Of a DNA stretch of 64,000 nucleotides, positions 8,770 to 18,000 are shown one piece after another. Source of the stretch: Limnohabitans sp. 2KL-1. GTDB lineage: Bacteria; Pseudomonadota; Gammaproteobacteria; Burkholderiales; Burkholderiaceae_C. The translations under genes and the position numbers were made by a program. The notes beneath the pieces are model-generated. The model was not told the origin of the DNA. It did not search any database and worked only from the letters and a program-made list of their open reading frames with translations. The stretch is taken from contig NZ_NESL01000002.1 of the NCBI RefSeq assembly GCF_003063435.1, forward strand, positions 186,001 through 250,000, written 5' to 3'. Position 1 is the stretch's first letter. Each line of letters starts with the position of its first letter.

Positions 8770-10565
8770 GCAGGCAACTTTGGTTTTTGATGCGTCACCA
8801 ACTTTTGCCATTGACTATTTTCGTCCGACATAACTTCCGCAGAACGAAGGGTCAAGTAACGTAATTGCAGCCAGTTTTCCCAGGGGCTTTGATCTGCGTT
8901 CAATACATTTTTAATAGCTTCTGATAACTCATGCAGATGTTCAGCGGTAGTCTTTGATTGATCGGCCAGGCGTGAGATTTCGAGTGTTGTTGTCAGGCCG
9001 TGTATCCCTGCGGCAAGTGCCGGAAAAAATGCCGTAAATATCAGCAGCCAATCGGCGTGCAAGAGGAAATGCCCTCCAATGGCTGCAACCGTGAGCGTAA
9101 AAAGGACAAGTGACAGAACATGAAGGATATGGTCAACTTTATGTTGCTCATGATGAACGCGATGGTGGTATGCCACCTGATCATGGACAACGGCGAGAAC
9201 GTAATCGCGCAATTTTGGAAGCATGTAAGAGTCTGATGCAATGAACACACTACCCGTTGAAGCCGAGGGCAAGCCCATTCGGACAATCGTCTGCTGAACC
9301 AAACGAAGGTCCTCCGATAAAACTGCCAATCTGGGTTGACCATTCGCGTCAGGCAATACGCATAACGACGGTTCTGACAACGATTTGGTGACCGCTAACA
9401 AAGGCAAACCCATGCGTGTGTACCTGAGCTGTTCAGCGACAAATCTGTTGCCAATCCATTTGCTGTGCCACTGCATATTTTTGGCTCGCCAAAGGACTGA
9501 CACTACAAGTGCGACCAAGCCCAACTCCAAGATTGCCCAAAACGCACCATGCAGACTTGACCAAAGATTGATAGCCCCAGCTACGGCTGCAAACACGGCT
9601 GTAGTGGAAGCAAGTGAGCTGATCCATGCTGAACTGCGATGCTTCCCCGCTGAAATACTGGCCGCTATATCAGCACGGTCAAACTGCTCATCCAGAACGG
9701 GAGTGGAGGCAACGATTCCTTCTGACTCATCCCATGCGGGACCTCTGTAAGCGGAAATTGGACTTGCCGCCACAGCTGAAAAAGCCTTCTTAAAATGGCC
9801 TTGAACCAAGGCCATCATGAGCTTATGAACGGTTCCTGCTCGTGACTTACTGGTTGCGCTATGTTGAGGATCGTTTGAATCCAAGCTGGATACAGGATCC
9901 GCAATTGCCTGCAAAAATAGAGTTGGATTTTGCAGTGCAATTGGCGACGAAAAACTGGAAAGCAGGCTTTGGATAGGGGGACTTGGACTCTGAAGTATGT
10001 GCCGCTGCGCTTTGGTCAACAGTTCCCGCTGGAGTACGCGAACCACTCCGGTCACATCTATCCAAATTACCGGCTTCATCGCCAGCGAAGCGCTCAGGAG
10101 CAGCGGCACAACCTCATCGTCTATGGTCACTCCATCCCAAACTACCAATAAGATATCTGCATACCCAAGAGCGGCTTCATTTCTAATGGATTGTGGCAAT
10201 CCTGTTTTGATGTCATCAACGTCAGCACCCAACCAAATTTGGCGCTGGGCGAGTTTTTGTGATTCCGTCAGGCTGCCCGGTTTTCCCATTGAAAGCAGGC
10301 ATAAAGACAGGCGTTCTTGATGTGCAAGTTCCGCTGCAAATTTCTCAACCCATGTTCGAACGCCTATCAATATTCCAAATAGTGAAGCCTCATCGGTGCG
10401 TTCATTCTTAAGCACGCTCACCACTTCACGCAATGATTGCTTCATGGCGAGAACACCATTGCTTGTCAAACCTTGCTCACCAACGGGCCCCACTACCAGC
10501 AGAGAATTAAACGAGATTCTGGATTCAATCACCCCATTAAAAGTTGATATATTAAATTCGGACAT
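8766..10565 (-). CDS. SLOG-like/SLATT membrane protein (first of pair)
   Basis: This 599-aa protein has the same plan as its downstream neighbour but is strongly diverged. An N-terminal nucleotide-binding-like region contains LLVVGPVGEQG (22-32) and EAALGYADILLVVWDG (130-145), where the second motif is typical of SLOG domains. Two pairs of hydrophobic helices follow at about 314-335/342-360 and 480-500/504-525. The second pair is flanked by a His-rich amphipathic segment (460-480) and a helix ending HLHELSEAI (543-551), as in SLATT/DUF4231-type proteins. The first SLOG glycine motif is altered relative to the downstream protein, so the two may bind different ligands or form a heteromer. The stop overlaps the next start by 4 bp. 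I see no strong ribosome site before the start; the leader is AT-rich. Confidence 0.75.
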   Translation of the reverse strand: MSEFNISTFNGVIESRISFNSLLVVGPVGEQGLTSNGVLAMKQSLREVVSVLKNERTDEASLFGILIGVRTWVEKFAAELAHQERLSLCLLSMGKPGSLTESQKLAQRQIWLGADVDDIKTGLPQSIRNEAALGYADILLVVWDGVTIDDEVVPLLLSASLAMKPVIWIDVTGVVRVLQRELLTKAQRHILQSPSPPIQSLLSSFSSPIALQNPTLFLQAIADPVSSLDSNDPQHSATSKSRAGTVHKLMMALVQGHFKKAFSAVAASPISAYRGPAWDESEGIVASTPVLDEQFDRADIAASISAGKHRSSAWISSLASTTAVFAAVAGAINLWSSLHGAFWAILELGLVALVVSVLWRAKNMQWHSKWIGNRFVAEQLRYTRMGLPLLAVTKSLSEPSLCVLPDANGQPRLAVLSEDLRLVQQTIVRMGLPSASTGSVFIASDSYMLPKLRDYVLAVVHDQVAYHHRVHHEQHKVDHILHVLSLVLFTLTVAAIGGHFLLHADWLLIFTAFFPALAAGIHGLTTTLEISRLADQSKTTAEHLHELSEAIKNVLNADQSPWENWLQLRYLTLRSAEVMSDENSQWQKLVTHQKPKLPA

Positions 10566-10618
10566 AATTAATTTATATTTCTGGCCATAGTTTCAATTAG
10601 TTAATCAAAAATTCTATT

Positions 10619-11116
10619 TTAATCTAATGAATTTATTATATTATTTTCCTCCAAAAAACTAACTGCGGATTCTGGATTCGAAAATATTTCAACCAACTTT
10701 TGAGTGCTTTTTTCTTGACCAATCACCAAAAAGAGTGGTAGTAATTGTGTATTGTGAATGCATAAAAAACTTCCTAATGCACTCCGAAAACTAGCCTGAT
10801 CAATCCATTCCTTATTGCTGGCGAATACCATTAGCATATCCTCTTTAGTATTAACCCCAGCTGCCAGCGCAATTTTAATTGATAAAATATTTGGCATAAA
10901 GCCCAGCTTAGGAACCAAATCAACCCATGCAGTAGCGCAAATCTTGTCTGAAATACTATTGAATATAGGTTTCACACCATTACTTACAAGCTCGCTCATG
11001 GCTTTGTACCATTCCGGATTAGACGAACTCCCGTCTGCGGCATCGTAGACTGCGTTATATGCCGTATCCTTCAAGCTATATTGCACTGCAGTGGGATAGT
11101 ATTCTGTATTGGCCAT
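10619..11116 (-). CDS. Hypothetical protein (165 aa)
   Basis: I do not recognise this protein. It appears soluble and alpha-helical, with a central hydrophobic helix pair (around WVDLVPKLGFMPN and ALAAGVNTKEDML) and an acidic C-terminus. The ATG at 11116 is preceded by GGAG at 6 nt spacing; a TTG at 11128 would only add MEFI-type residues and would contain the ribosome site. Base composition is clearly more AT-rich than the surrounding genes, as is that of its upstream neighbour. It lies 53 bp before the first SLOG-SLATT gene and 59 bp after the DUF1963-like gene, so co-transcription is likely. Confidence 0.75.
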   Translation of the reverse strand: MANTEYYPTAVQYSLKDTAYNAVYDAADGSSSNPEWYKAMSELVSNGVKPIFNSISDKICATAWVDLVPKLGFMPNILSIKIALAAGVNTKEDMLMVFASNKEWIDQASFRSALGSFLCIHNTQLLPLFLVIGQEKSTQKLVEIFSNPESAVSFLEENNIINSLD

Positions 11117-11175
11117 AATGAACTCCAATCATTAATCAAATTTAAAAATATTAACTTTATCAAGGTGATTCAAAG

Positions 11176-12144
11176 TTAATCCACATCATCGTAATGTGAA
11201 TCCAATGAAAAATTTAAAATTCCTTTACTATCTTTTTTAAAAGTTACTGCAAAATCTCCTTTGCATTTAAAAAATAGAAAGATTTTTGAGTCATAAGAAA
11301 ATGTATTATGATATAAAGATGGGGGGTATCCACCCAAAGTACAGACAGGCCCAATTTTGCGCCATAACCTATCTGCACTCATTACATCTGAATCGTTTAA
11401 TTCTTTATCTAGGGCGAGGTAAAATTCCTCCTCTAAATCTTGATAGCACTCGCTGACTTTGATGGAACTTTTTTTATCTTTCTTATTACTTACCTCTCCA
11501 AAATAAAAAAATTTCTCAAAATTTGGATAAAACATTTCACCCTGTGACTGCCAATTCAATTTATTAAAACCTTCATCCAAGCCAATTATTTGTGAATATT
11601 TGTAAAATAATTTATCTCCGATTGAATCTATTTCTTTGCTTACTTCAGGCAAAACCTGATCCAACAGATCCCCCTCAGAGATTACTCTGAAAATAAACTT
11701 AAAATCATCGGAAAATCTTAATCTCCAATCTTCAGAATTTATTTTCTTATCGAAATTTTTCTCAAACCCTTTGTAGCAGTTTCCACGATATTCACCCCAA
11801 ATCTGAAGCTTCCCAGAGCCAAAATTAAATAAAATAATTTCGCTTGCGTTTTTAAGATCAATTTGCGCAATAGGATAAAGCCTATGCCCTTTAGAATTCA
11901 ATGGCCAAGGCCATTTTTCACTGGTAAATGGAATCCCTCCAAAAAACAAATCATCTTTCCGCTGATTAATATCAAAAGCTTCCAATACTGGAACAGAAAA
12001 AATTCGTGATTGGCTTTCATAATCTCTAATGAAATTACCCAGACCTTCATCACTCTGATTTTCCGCAAACATAGCTAAAAATTCTTGAGTACCCGGCTCA
12101 TCTAATGGTAAAAATCTATTTAAACGCTCATTAATTGAGTTCAT
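11176..12144 (-). CDS. YwqG/DUF1963-like protein
   Basis: The segment FFGGIPFTSEKWPWP (residues 67-81) followed by LYPIAQIDL (88-96) matches the signature of the YwqG/DUF1963 family, in which a G-G-x-P...W-P motif leads into a strand reading l-x-F-l-a-Q-i-d-l. A late LGGYPPSLY segment resembles the second glycine-rich loop of the family. The rest of the 322-aa protein is diverged and rich in Lys, Phe and Asp. YwqG-type proteins have no firm biochemical role and are often found near toxin, immunity or conflict genes. It is markedly AT-rich compared with the ligase gene upstream, which suggests a separate origin within the array. A 28-bp gap separates it from the ligase gene. Confidence 0.65.
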   Translation of the reverse strand: MNSINERLNRFLPLDEPGTQEFLAMFAENQSDEGLGNFIRDYESQSRIFSVPVLEAFDINQRKDDLFFGGIPFTSEKWPWPLNSKGHRLYPIAQIDLKNASEIILFNFGSGKLQIWGEYRGNCYKGFEKNFDKKINSEDWRLRFSDDFKFIFRVISEGDLLDQVLPEVSKEIDSIGDKLFYKYSQIIGLDEGFNKLNWQSQGEMFYPNFEKFFYFGEVSNKKDKKSSIKVSECYQDLEEEFYLALDKELNDSDVMSADRLWRKIGPVCTLGGYPPSLYHNTFSYDSKIFLFFKCKGDFAVTFKKDSKGILNFSLDSHYDDVD

Positions 12145-12172
12145 TGATAAACATCTTTCTGATTTATAAAAG

Positions 12173-13624
12173 TCAAGAAACTTCTTCCCAGCCTTTTTTG
12201 ATGTTCTCTTCGATCATCCTGGCTGCGATTTCTTGCATCAACTCTTCTGTGGGCGCCGTCCTAACCTCTCTATCCAGTGGTGTTGCCCGTCCAGATGAGT
12301 AATCTGTCCAATGCAAAACGTAGGCGGGAAAAGTTGGATCGATATCTGACTTATTGGTCTGCCATGCCACCAATTTACGGACGGCAACTTTGCCCTTGGT
12401 TGTCTTGGTCCAAACCGTTCGCCTGATGACCTTGGATTCTGGTAACTGTCGTTCATGGACATGCGCACTCACATCCTCCACGTGGCATCTGTCTAATATT
12501 TGAGAAAACCGAGTCCCAATCGCATCTGCTTTTTTATCGTCTCGGATTCGAACCAAAACCGGGTGAAGCCAATTCGCTGTTGGCATCGCGCCAACGGCCC
12601 TCCAGCCGGATTTCTCATCAAAATCCAGGGCCATCGATCTCACAACATGTCCATCACTGGATTCCACTTGCAGGTCGGTAACGTTAATCTCAGCTACGAC
12701 CTCAGGCCGCACAAAAGTAAAGAGGTCACCCGAGCGGCTAGGGCACCGAAACGTGGATGCGCATTGAAGTGATTGCAGTCTGGACATCAAAGCGCGTCGC
12801 TCTGAATCGCCACCCAGATTTCCACAATGACCTGCAATCTGTACATGACCGTCTTCACGGGTCAGCCCAAGCAGCAACGTTCGCACAGATTGCGGATCTT
12901 CTGTCCGTGCCGTGTACCCCATGATCACAACATCTACAGTGAATTCAGGCTTCACCTTATAGATCGTCCCTTGAGACGAACGAACAATGAGTCCCTCTGC
13001 TTTTCCACCATCAACCAACTCAGCAAATAAGTTGGGTAATTCCGAAACACTCGAAATTGGGTCCGTCTTTATGGCCTTCAAGCGTTTACCACTGGCAAGA
13101 AGTCCAGTGATCGCATCTAGCCGCTCCGAATATGCCAACTGCTGCGGCGCATCGCTCAATAAGCCTTGCACTAAATCAAAGGCCATGAAACCCAACCGCT
13201 CAACCTTGGCAGATGCCCCACCAGCCATAGCGGAAGCAACGTCACCAACCCGAGGACGATCCTTACCAGTTGAAGCGGCAAACAACTCACCAGCGATGAG
13301 CGTTAGGCCTTTTACTTTGGCGGCAACCTCCCTCGCCTCGATCAGAATTGGCACATCGCCAACAATCGATTTTCCGTTGCTACTGATCAGTGCTGCCGAA
13401 CCTTCCTCTATTTTTAAAAACCACAACTCACCATCAACTTTGGGTGAAACCAAAAATGGTGCACCAAATATGCCCGTCCCAATTTCATCAGGCTTGACAG
13501 ATCGATAGGCACTGGCAACGCGCCTGCGGTAAGTCTGGACGCTCGCCATTAACTCAGCATCCAAGACAGAGCCGGCTGGATGTAATGTGCCTTTGCCCAA
13601 TGGGCTGCCGTTGTTCAAATTCAT
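12173..13624 (-). CDS. ATP-dependent-type DNA/RNA ligase
   Basis: Nucleotidyltransferase motifs appear in order: motif I P-K-V-D-G (K62), motif III-like IAGELFA (110-116, E113), FMAFDLV (146-152), motif IV AEGLIVRS (209-216) and motif V IYKVKPE (221-227). An OB-fold-like region follows (about 228-345). The C-terminal ~100 residues include HWTDYSSGR and end with NIKKGWEEV, loosely like the end of a WGR domain; I would not insist on that. The reaction expected is ATP-dependent adenylation of the lysine and sealing of nicks in DNA or RNA. It starts 1 bp after the stop of the upstream gene (13626) in a tightly packed trio with the genes at 13626-14336 and 14340-14936. A second, NAD+-type ligase lies in the same array, an unusual pairing. 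Confidence 0.85.
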   Translation of the reverse strand: MNLNNGSPLGKGTLHPAGSVLDAELMASVQTYRRRVASAYRSVKPDEIGTGIFGAPFLVSPKVDGELWFLKIEEGSAALISSNGKSIVGDVPILIEAREVAAKVKGLTLIAGELFAASTGKDRPRVGDVASAMAGGASAKVERLGFMAFDLVQGLLSDAPQQLAYSERLDAITGLLASGKRLKAIKTDPISSVSELPNLFAELVDGGKAEGLIVRSSQGTIYKVKPEFTVDVVIMGYTARTEDPQSVRTLLLGLTREDGHVQIAGHCGNLGGDSERRALMSRLQSLQCASTFRCPSRSGDLFTFVRPEVVAEINVTDLQVESSDGHVVRSMALDFDEKSGWRAVGAMPTANWLHPVLVRIRDDKKADAIGTRFSQILDRCHVEDVSAHVHERQLPESKVIRRTVWTKTTKGKVAVRKLVAWQTNKSDIDPTFPAYVLHWTDYSSGRATPLDREVRTAPTEELMQEIAARMIEENIKKGWEEVS

Positions 13625-13625
13625 C

Positions 13626-14336
13626 TCAATTTTCCTTGACGGACACAGGACGCTTTAGTTCCATATCGCTTAAATGCAACATGAGTTGATATTTTTCTCC
13701 ATCGACACGACCTTCAAGGAAACCCCTGCAGGGTCGACCGTTTGCCTGGAACACCAACGGTTCACTCCCTTTTGCTCCGCCCCCGACAAGCATGAGGGTT
13801 CTGTCTGCGGCAAGCTCCTTCGCCATCGCGTGTAAGAAGTCATACGTCACGCCATCAACATGTGTGACCTGAAGGCTGCGGCGGAACATAAAGCGCCTGA
13901 CCGCATCGGCAATTGGAACTTTCCTTCCAGTCCATCGAATGGGTCTTTCTTCATCGACATTGGATTCAACATCTATCGGATCTCTACGCTCTTTTTCCCC
14001 TCCATCAGGGCCGGTAATCACTTCAATGATTTTTGGAGGACTGTGGAGAAATTCACCTTTACTTGTGAGAAAGACGATGTTTGTTTCACCGATTGATCGC
14101 CCAACGTGTTCGATATCGATTTCCGGGTCGCCATCAATAAGAGCTTGGGCGTAATCATCCCCAAGTGACTTCGTCAAAACCTCCCCGCGCCCCGTCTCTG
14201 TGCTGCTGAGGTATCGGTGAAAGAGGATCGAATGGCCGGGGATGCCCAGACTGATAGGGGCATCTCTCTTCGGGCTGATGAACTGCGCGCTTCCATCGCG
14301 ACCGCTTGCGTTTGTGATTCGGATCGATTTAGTCAT
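13626..14336 (-). CDS. Hypothetical protein coupled to ligase (236 aa)
   Basis: I do not recognise the family. The protein begins with a strand-rich region (KSIRITNASGRDGSAQF), has an acidic middle (about residues 105-130) and a C-terminal half with an alternating strand pattern around TLMLVGGGAKGSEPLVF and YQLMLHLSDMEL. It has no signal peptide or membrane segment. It sits 3 bp after the 198-aa gene and 1 bp before the ligase gene, so the three are almost certainly translated together and may form a complex with the ligase. That interaction is inference from spacing. Confidence 0.75.
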   Translation of the reverse strand: MTKSIRITNASGRDGSAQFISPKRDAPISLGIPGHSILFHRYLSSTETGRGEVLTKSLGDDYAQALIDGDPEIDIEHVGRSIGETNIVFLTSKGEFLHSPPKIIEVITGPDGGEKERRDPIDVESNVDEERPIRWTGRKVPIADAVRRFMFRRSLQVTHVDGVTYDFLHAMAKELAADRTLMLVGGGAKGSEPLVFQANGRPCRGFLEGRVDGEKYQLMLHLSDMELKRPVSVKEN

Positions 14337-14339
14337 AGG

Positions 14340-14936
14340 TCAGAACATTTCGAAATCAAGGTCATCAGACGAATCCTCGGCGTCAACCACCTCAGCAAGC
14401 TTGCCCGGCTCTGACCATGTTGCAGTAAGAGGCGCGCCAATCAAACAAAAAATGCCCTCAGTGTTTTTCAACAAAAACGCTGCTGATTGCTTGTAATCGG
14501 CTGAGTAACTAAAGCCAAATCGAAAAACGTCACCTGCAGCCAATCTCTCTTGCAGTGCTGCAGCCAGATCCGTTGCTTCCAGGGTGTAAACCGATTCAAC
14601 GACGTGCTCTAGCAAGACATCAGGCTCGACCAACTCCAACGGCTGCACAGCACCCAAAGTAGAGGGCATCGGCTCTAAAGCTTGCCCATCCGATCCGATG
14701 CCTACCAATTGAGACTTTTGAAGCCAGCGTCCGCTTTCATCAAAATACCCTTGAGCTGTCATGCCGCTCTGAAGCAGGTACAGGCCATCTGATGTCAATG
14801 CAGATTTGACACACGGCTCCCCTGTGAGGTCTAAGGGAACACGACGGCGTTCACCATAAAGGCGCTTTCGATCGAGTTTGATGTGGTCAAAACTCGATTC
14901 AATTCCGTCTAATGAGACGACGATGGGTTTAGCCAT
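14340..14936 (-). CDS. Hypothetical protein, first of the ligase trio (198 aa)
   Basis: The family is unknown to me. The start of the protein is strand-rich (PIVVSLDGIESSFDHIKLDR, then RRRVPLDLTGEP) and has the feel of a small beta-barrel or substrate-recognition domain. The C-terminus is strongly acidic (AEDSSDDLDFEMF). No membrane segment is seen. It is the first gene of the trio that ends with the ATP-type ligase. Its leader (TAAATAACATAAG, then 9 nt, then ATG) is a near copy of the leader of the giant ankyrin gene upstream. Confidence 0.75.
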   Translation of the reverse strand: MAKPIVVSLDGIESSFDHIKLDRKRLYGERRRVPLDLTGEPCVKSALTSDGLYLLQSGMTAQGYFDESGRWLQKSQLVGIGSDGQALEPMPSTLGAVQPLELVEPDVLLEHVVESVYTLEATDLAAALQERLAAGDVFRFGFSYSADYKQSAAFLLKNTEGIFCLIGAPLTATWSEPGKLAEVVDAEDSSDDLDFEMF

Positions 14937-14945
14937 GATTTAGGT

Positions 14946-14958
14946 CTTATGTTATTTA
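14946..14958 (-). repeat. Duplicated leader motif, copy 1
   Basis: The minus-strand sequence TAAATAACATAAG lies 9 nt before the ATG of the 198-aa gene. The same 13 bases recur at the same distance before the ankyrin gene start (19565-19577), and both are followed by ATC directly before the ATG. In this copy the segment after the motif (ACCTAA) lacks the GGA seen in the other. Confidence 0.6.
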
Positions 14959-15004
14959 TAATTTTGTTTTTTAGTTTGAATCAGCATCAACTTAAACTGA
15001 TGTA

Positions 15005-18000
15005 TCAAGTCAATGCTTCAACAATATCTATGTATCCATTTTCTTGAGCAATATTGGCAGCGCTTTTTCCAATCTTATTCTTCATCGATTTATCGGGAGC
15101 AAATGACAGCAGTGATTGAATAATTGATTCATAGCCCTCTCTTGCTGCCAACATAAGTGGGGTTTCAAAATTCTCATCAACCGTGTTAACCAGATCCGAA
15201 TGACGATCAAGACAAACTTCAACAACACGCTCTAAGCCCATAGCAGCTGCTAAATGCAGGGCTGTTTGCCCACCGGTTGTACGCGTGTGCAAGTTGGCTT
15301 CAGCTTTGATAAGTGCTATTGCACAGTCCTCTCGCTTCTCTGCTATAGCTGTCAATAAAGCAGTTGTTCTTCCACCAAGCCGCGCTTCAATATCGGCACC
15401 ACGCTTAATTAATGCTTTAACCAGGAAGATTTCACCAGCGCAGGCGGCCCAACCCAACGGAGTCGGATCACAGCCAAGCACGTTGACATCGGCCCCACAA
15501 CGCAAAAGATAGTCCGCTATTTCCCTAAGGCCACGACGCATTTGACGCGTCATACCTTTTTCGTTCAGTCCATATATAGCAATGCTCAATGCGGTCTTAC
15601 CCTCGGAATTAACATAGTTAATATTTGCTCCGTCATCGAGAATTTCCGCTACTGGTTTGAGATTGCAGTCGAGAACCGCATCAAGTAGTTTCTCTCCTTG
15701 TTCATCCCAAAAATTCTCAAGCTCAAGTTCTGGCGGAACAATTTTATTGTGTTCGTCTACATCCAATTCAGACGTCTTATTAACTTCGGTCGCTCCATGC
15801 TTTTTTAAGAGTTTTACGAGTTCCTCATCACCGCCTTGGATGGCAATCTCAAATAACGACTTCCCGTCGAGCTCAACGTTAGGGTTGGCCCCTGTTTTGA
15901 GCAAAATATTTGTCAACTTTAATGCGTCATCCGCTAGATCTATCGTCTCCATCACACCGCTGCCGTCATCGGCTTCGCGACCCAACATCTGATTTAAATC
16001 TCGCAGGGCACTCAGCGCCAAACCGTCAGAACGAGAACCAACTGATTGCGCCAACGCTGTTTCACCTGAATTTGCTACAGCCGCAACATTCGCTCCAGCA
16101 TTAATCAATACCTTTGAAATTTTTAGCCGTCCTTTACTGGCGGCAGACATAAGAGCTGTCCAACCTTCATGGTCGGCAACTTCAACTGAAGCACCGGCAT
16201 TGGTCAACGCAAGAACAATATCAACGTGCCCTCCATGGGCCGCCTGTTTAAGTGCAGTACAGCCGTTTCCATCCGTCTTATCCAAGCGCACGTTCCGGCG
16301 AATCAATTCCTTAACAATGTCAGTAACTCCGTTGGTTGCAGCAAGGATAAGCGGCGACGTCAGGGTCGCGAAACTAACGGAGGGAGAAGGAACTGCATCA
16401 GGGTCCGGGTCAGCACCTGCTTGAAGAAGAAGCTTGGCACAGTCGCCATCGTGAGTCCCCGCCAGCGACCACATTAATGCTGTGTAGCCCGCTTCAGTTA
16501 CAACGTTTACATCGGCTCCAAGCTTTATCAATAGCTTGCACATTGATATGTTCTTGCGTGCTGCCGCCACCGTTAATGCCGTCTGTCCGCCAGAGGAGCC
16601 TCGGCTTGAGGGCATACTGTGCCCTGCATTAACGTCTGCCCCACTGGAAACCAAGAGTTTCACTATGTTTTCGTGGCCAAGGATTACGGCAAAAATAAGT
16701 GCTGTAAATGTTTCACTTTGTCGTTTGTTCACATCGATGCCCAAGGCAATCAATTCCTTGGCAATAGCAACGTGGCCGTTCTGAGACGCGGTCATCAGCA
16801 GTGTGGTGCCATCAGGAAGGGTTTCATCAATCTTCGCACCGCTTCTGACCAGTTTTCTAAACTCTTGAAGATTGCCCACTGTTGCAACCTCAAAAAGTGA
16901 TGGAGTCGGATTTTTGAATTCAGACTGGTTTTCAAATCTTTCGCACACCTGAGTCAACTCTTTCAATTGGTCAGGCGGTATCGCACCCTCACCTCTAGAC
17001 CAAATCAATTTGATGCGAGCAGTTATGACCTCAAGGTCGTTTTCTGAGATTGAGTCGATGATGTGTTGCTGTTCTAGAGCTGTTTCAAGCCTACTAAGCA
17101 TGTCAGCGACTTCGTCGCTGACAAGTGAATTAGCTGCTTTCGAAATATTTTCTTCTTCATCGATTATTTCTACATCCGCCTGACCATCCGCATCTTCTTC
17201 AGCGTCATAAGGACGTTTGTTTTTAAATGGATGTGTTTGACGACCGTGAATAGCATCAAACGCATCGAACGTCCTCTTACCCTCTTCTGACTCGAATCCA
17301 TAAAGGTCCCGAGTTGCATCCGAAGCATAGAACTCCATAAGCGACTTCAGTACTTTCTGTTGGCCAGCTTTTTTTGCCAGATTCGATGCCGACTGGCCAT
17401 CACGGTTCTTGTGGTCGATATTGGCACCAAGGTGGTAGAGGGCTCGTACTACCCCAACGTGGCCATTAAGCGCAGCCATCATCAACGGAGAATTACCCAA
17501 AGAATCCTCCGCGTTGACTGAAACCCCTTCGTCGTGAAGATTGAGAATTGTTCCCAACGCACCGTCTAAAGCCGCTTTTAGCATCGATTCATCGTGCGAC
17601 AATTCGGGATATTCGATCACCTGCGCACCGTGTCGACGAAGAATTGAAATCACGTCACTATGTTCCATTTCAATGGCCAGTGACAAGGCAGTTTCAAGAT
17701 CAACATCCAGGTGACCGGCATCATCCCCGCGATTCAGGTATCGTTCTACCAGTTTGGGATGATTTGATATTGATGCCAGAGTGAGTTCGGAATAATTTAA
17801 ATCATTACCAAAACAAAGATCCGCGCCGTTTCTCAAGACATAGTCAAGCACCTCGCTGTCTTTGTTACGAGCAGCTATAAAAGCAACACGAGCCAACATA
17901 TCAGGGCGAACTATTGAACCCCCTCGCGACGCAATCGCCTGGATTAGGGCCATATTGCCATGCTCTGCAACCGCCAAGGGCAGTGTTTCAACTTCACCGA

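Noticed and set aside
5771-10565. Canonical Thoeris (ThsA-ThsB)
   Set aside because: TIR and SLOG domains are present, but there is no sirtuin or macro effector fused to SLOG; the SLOG proteins carry membrane helices and the TIR is fused to WGR.
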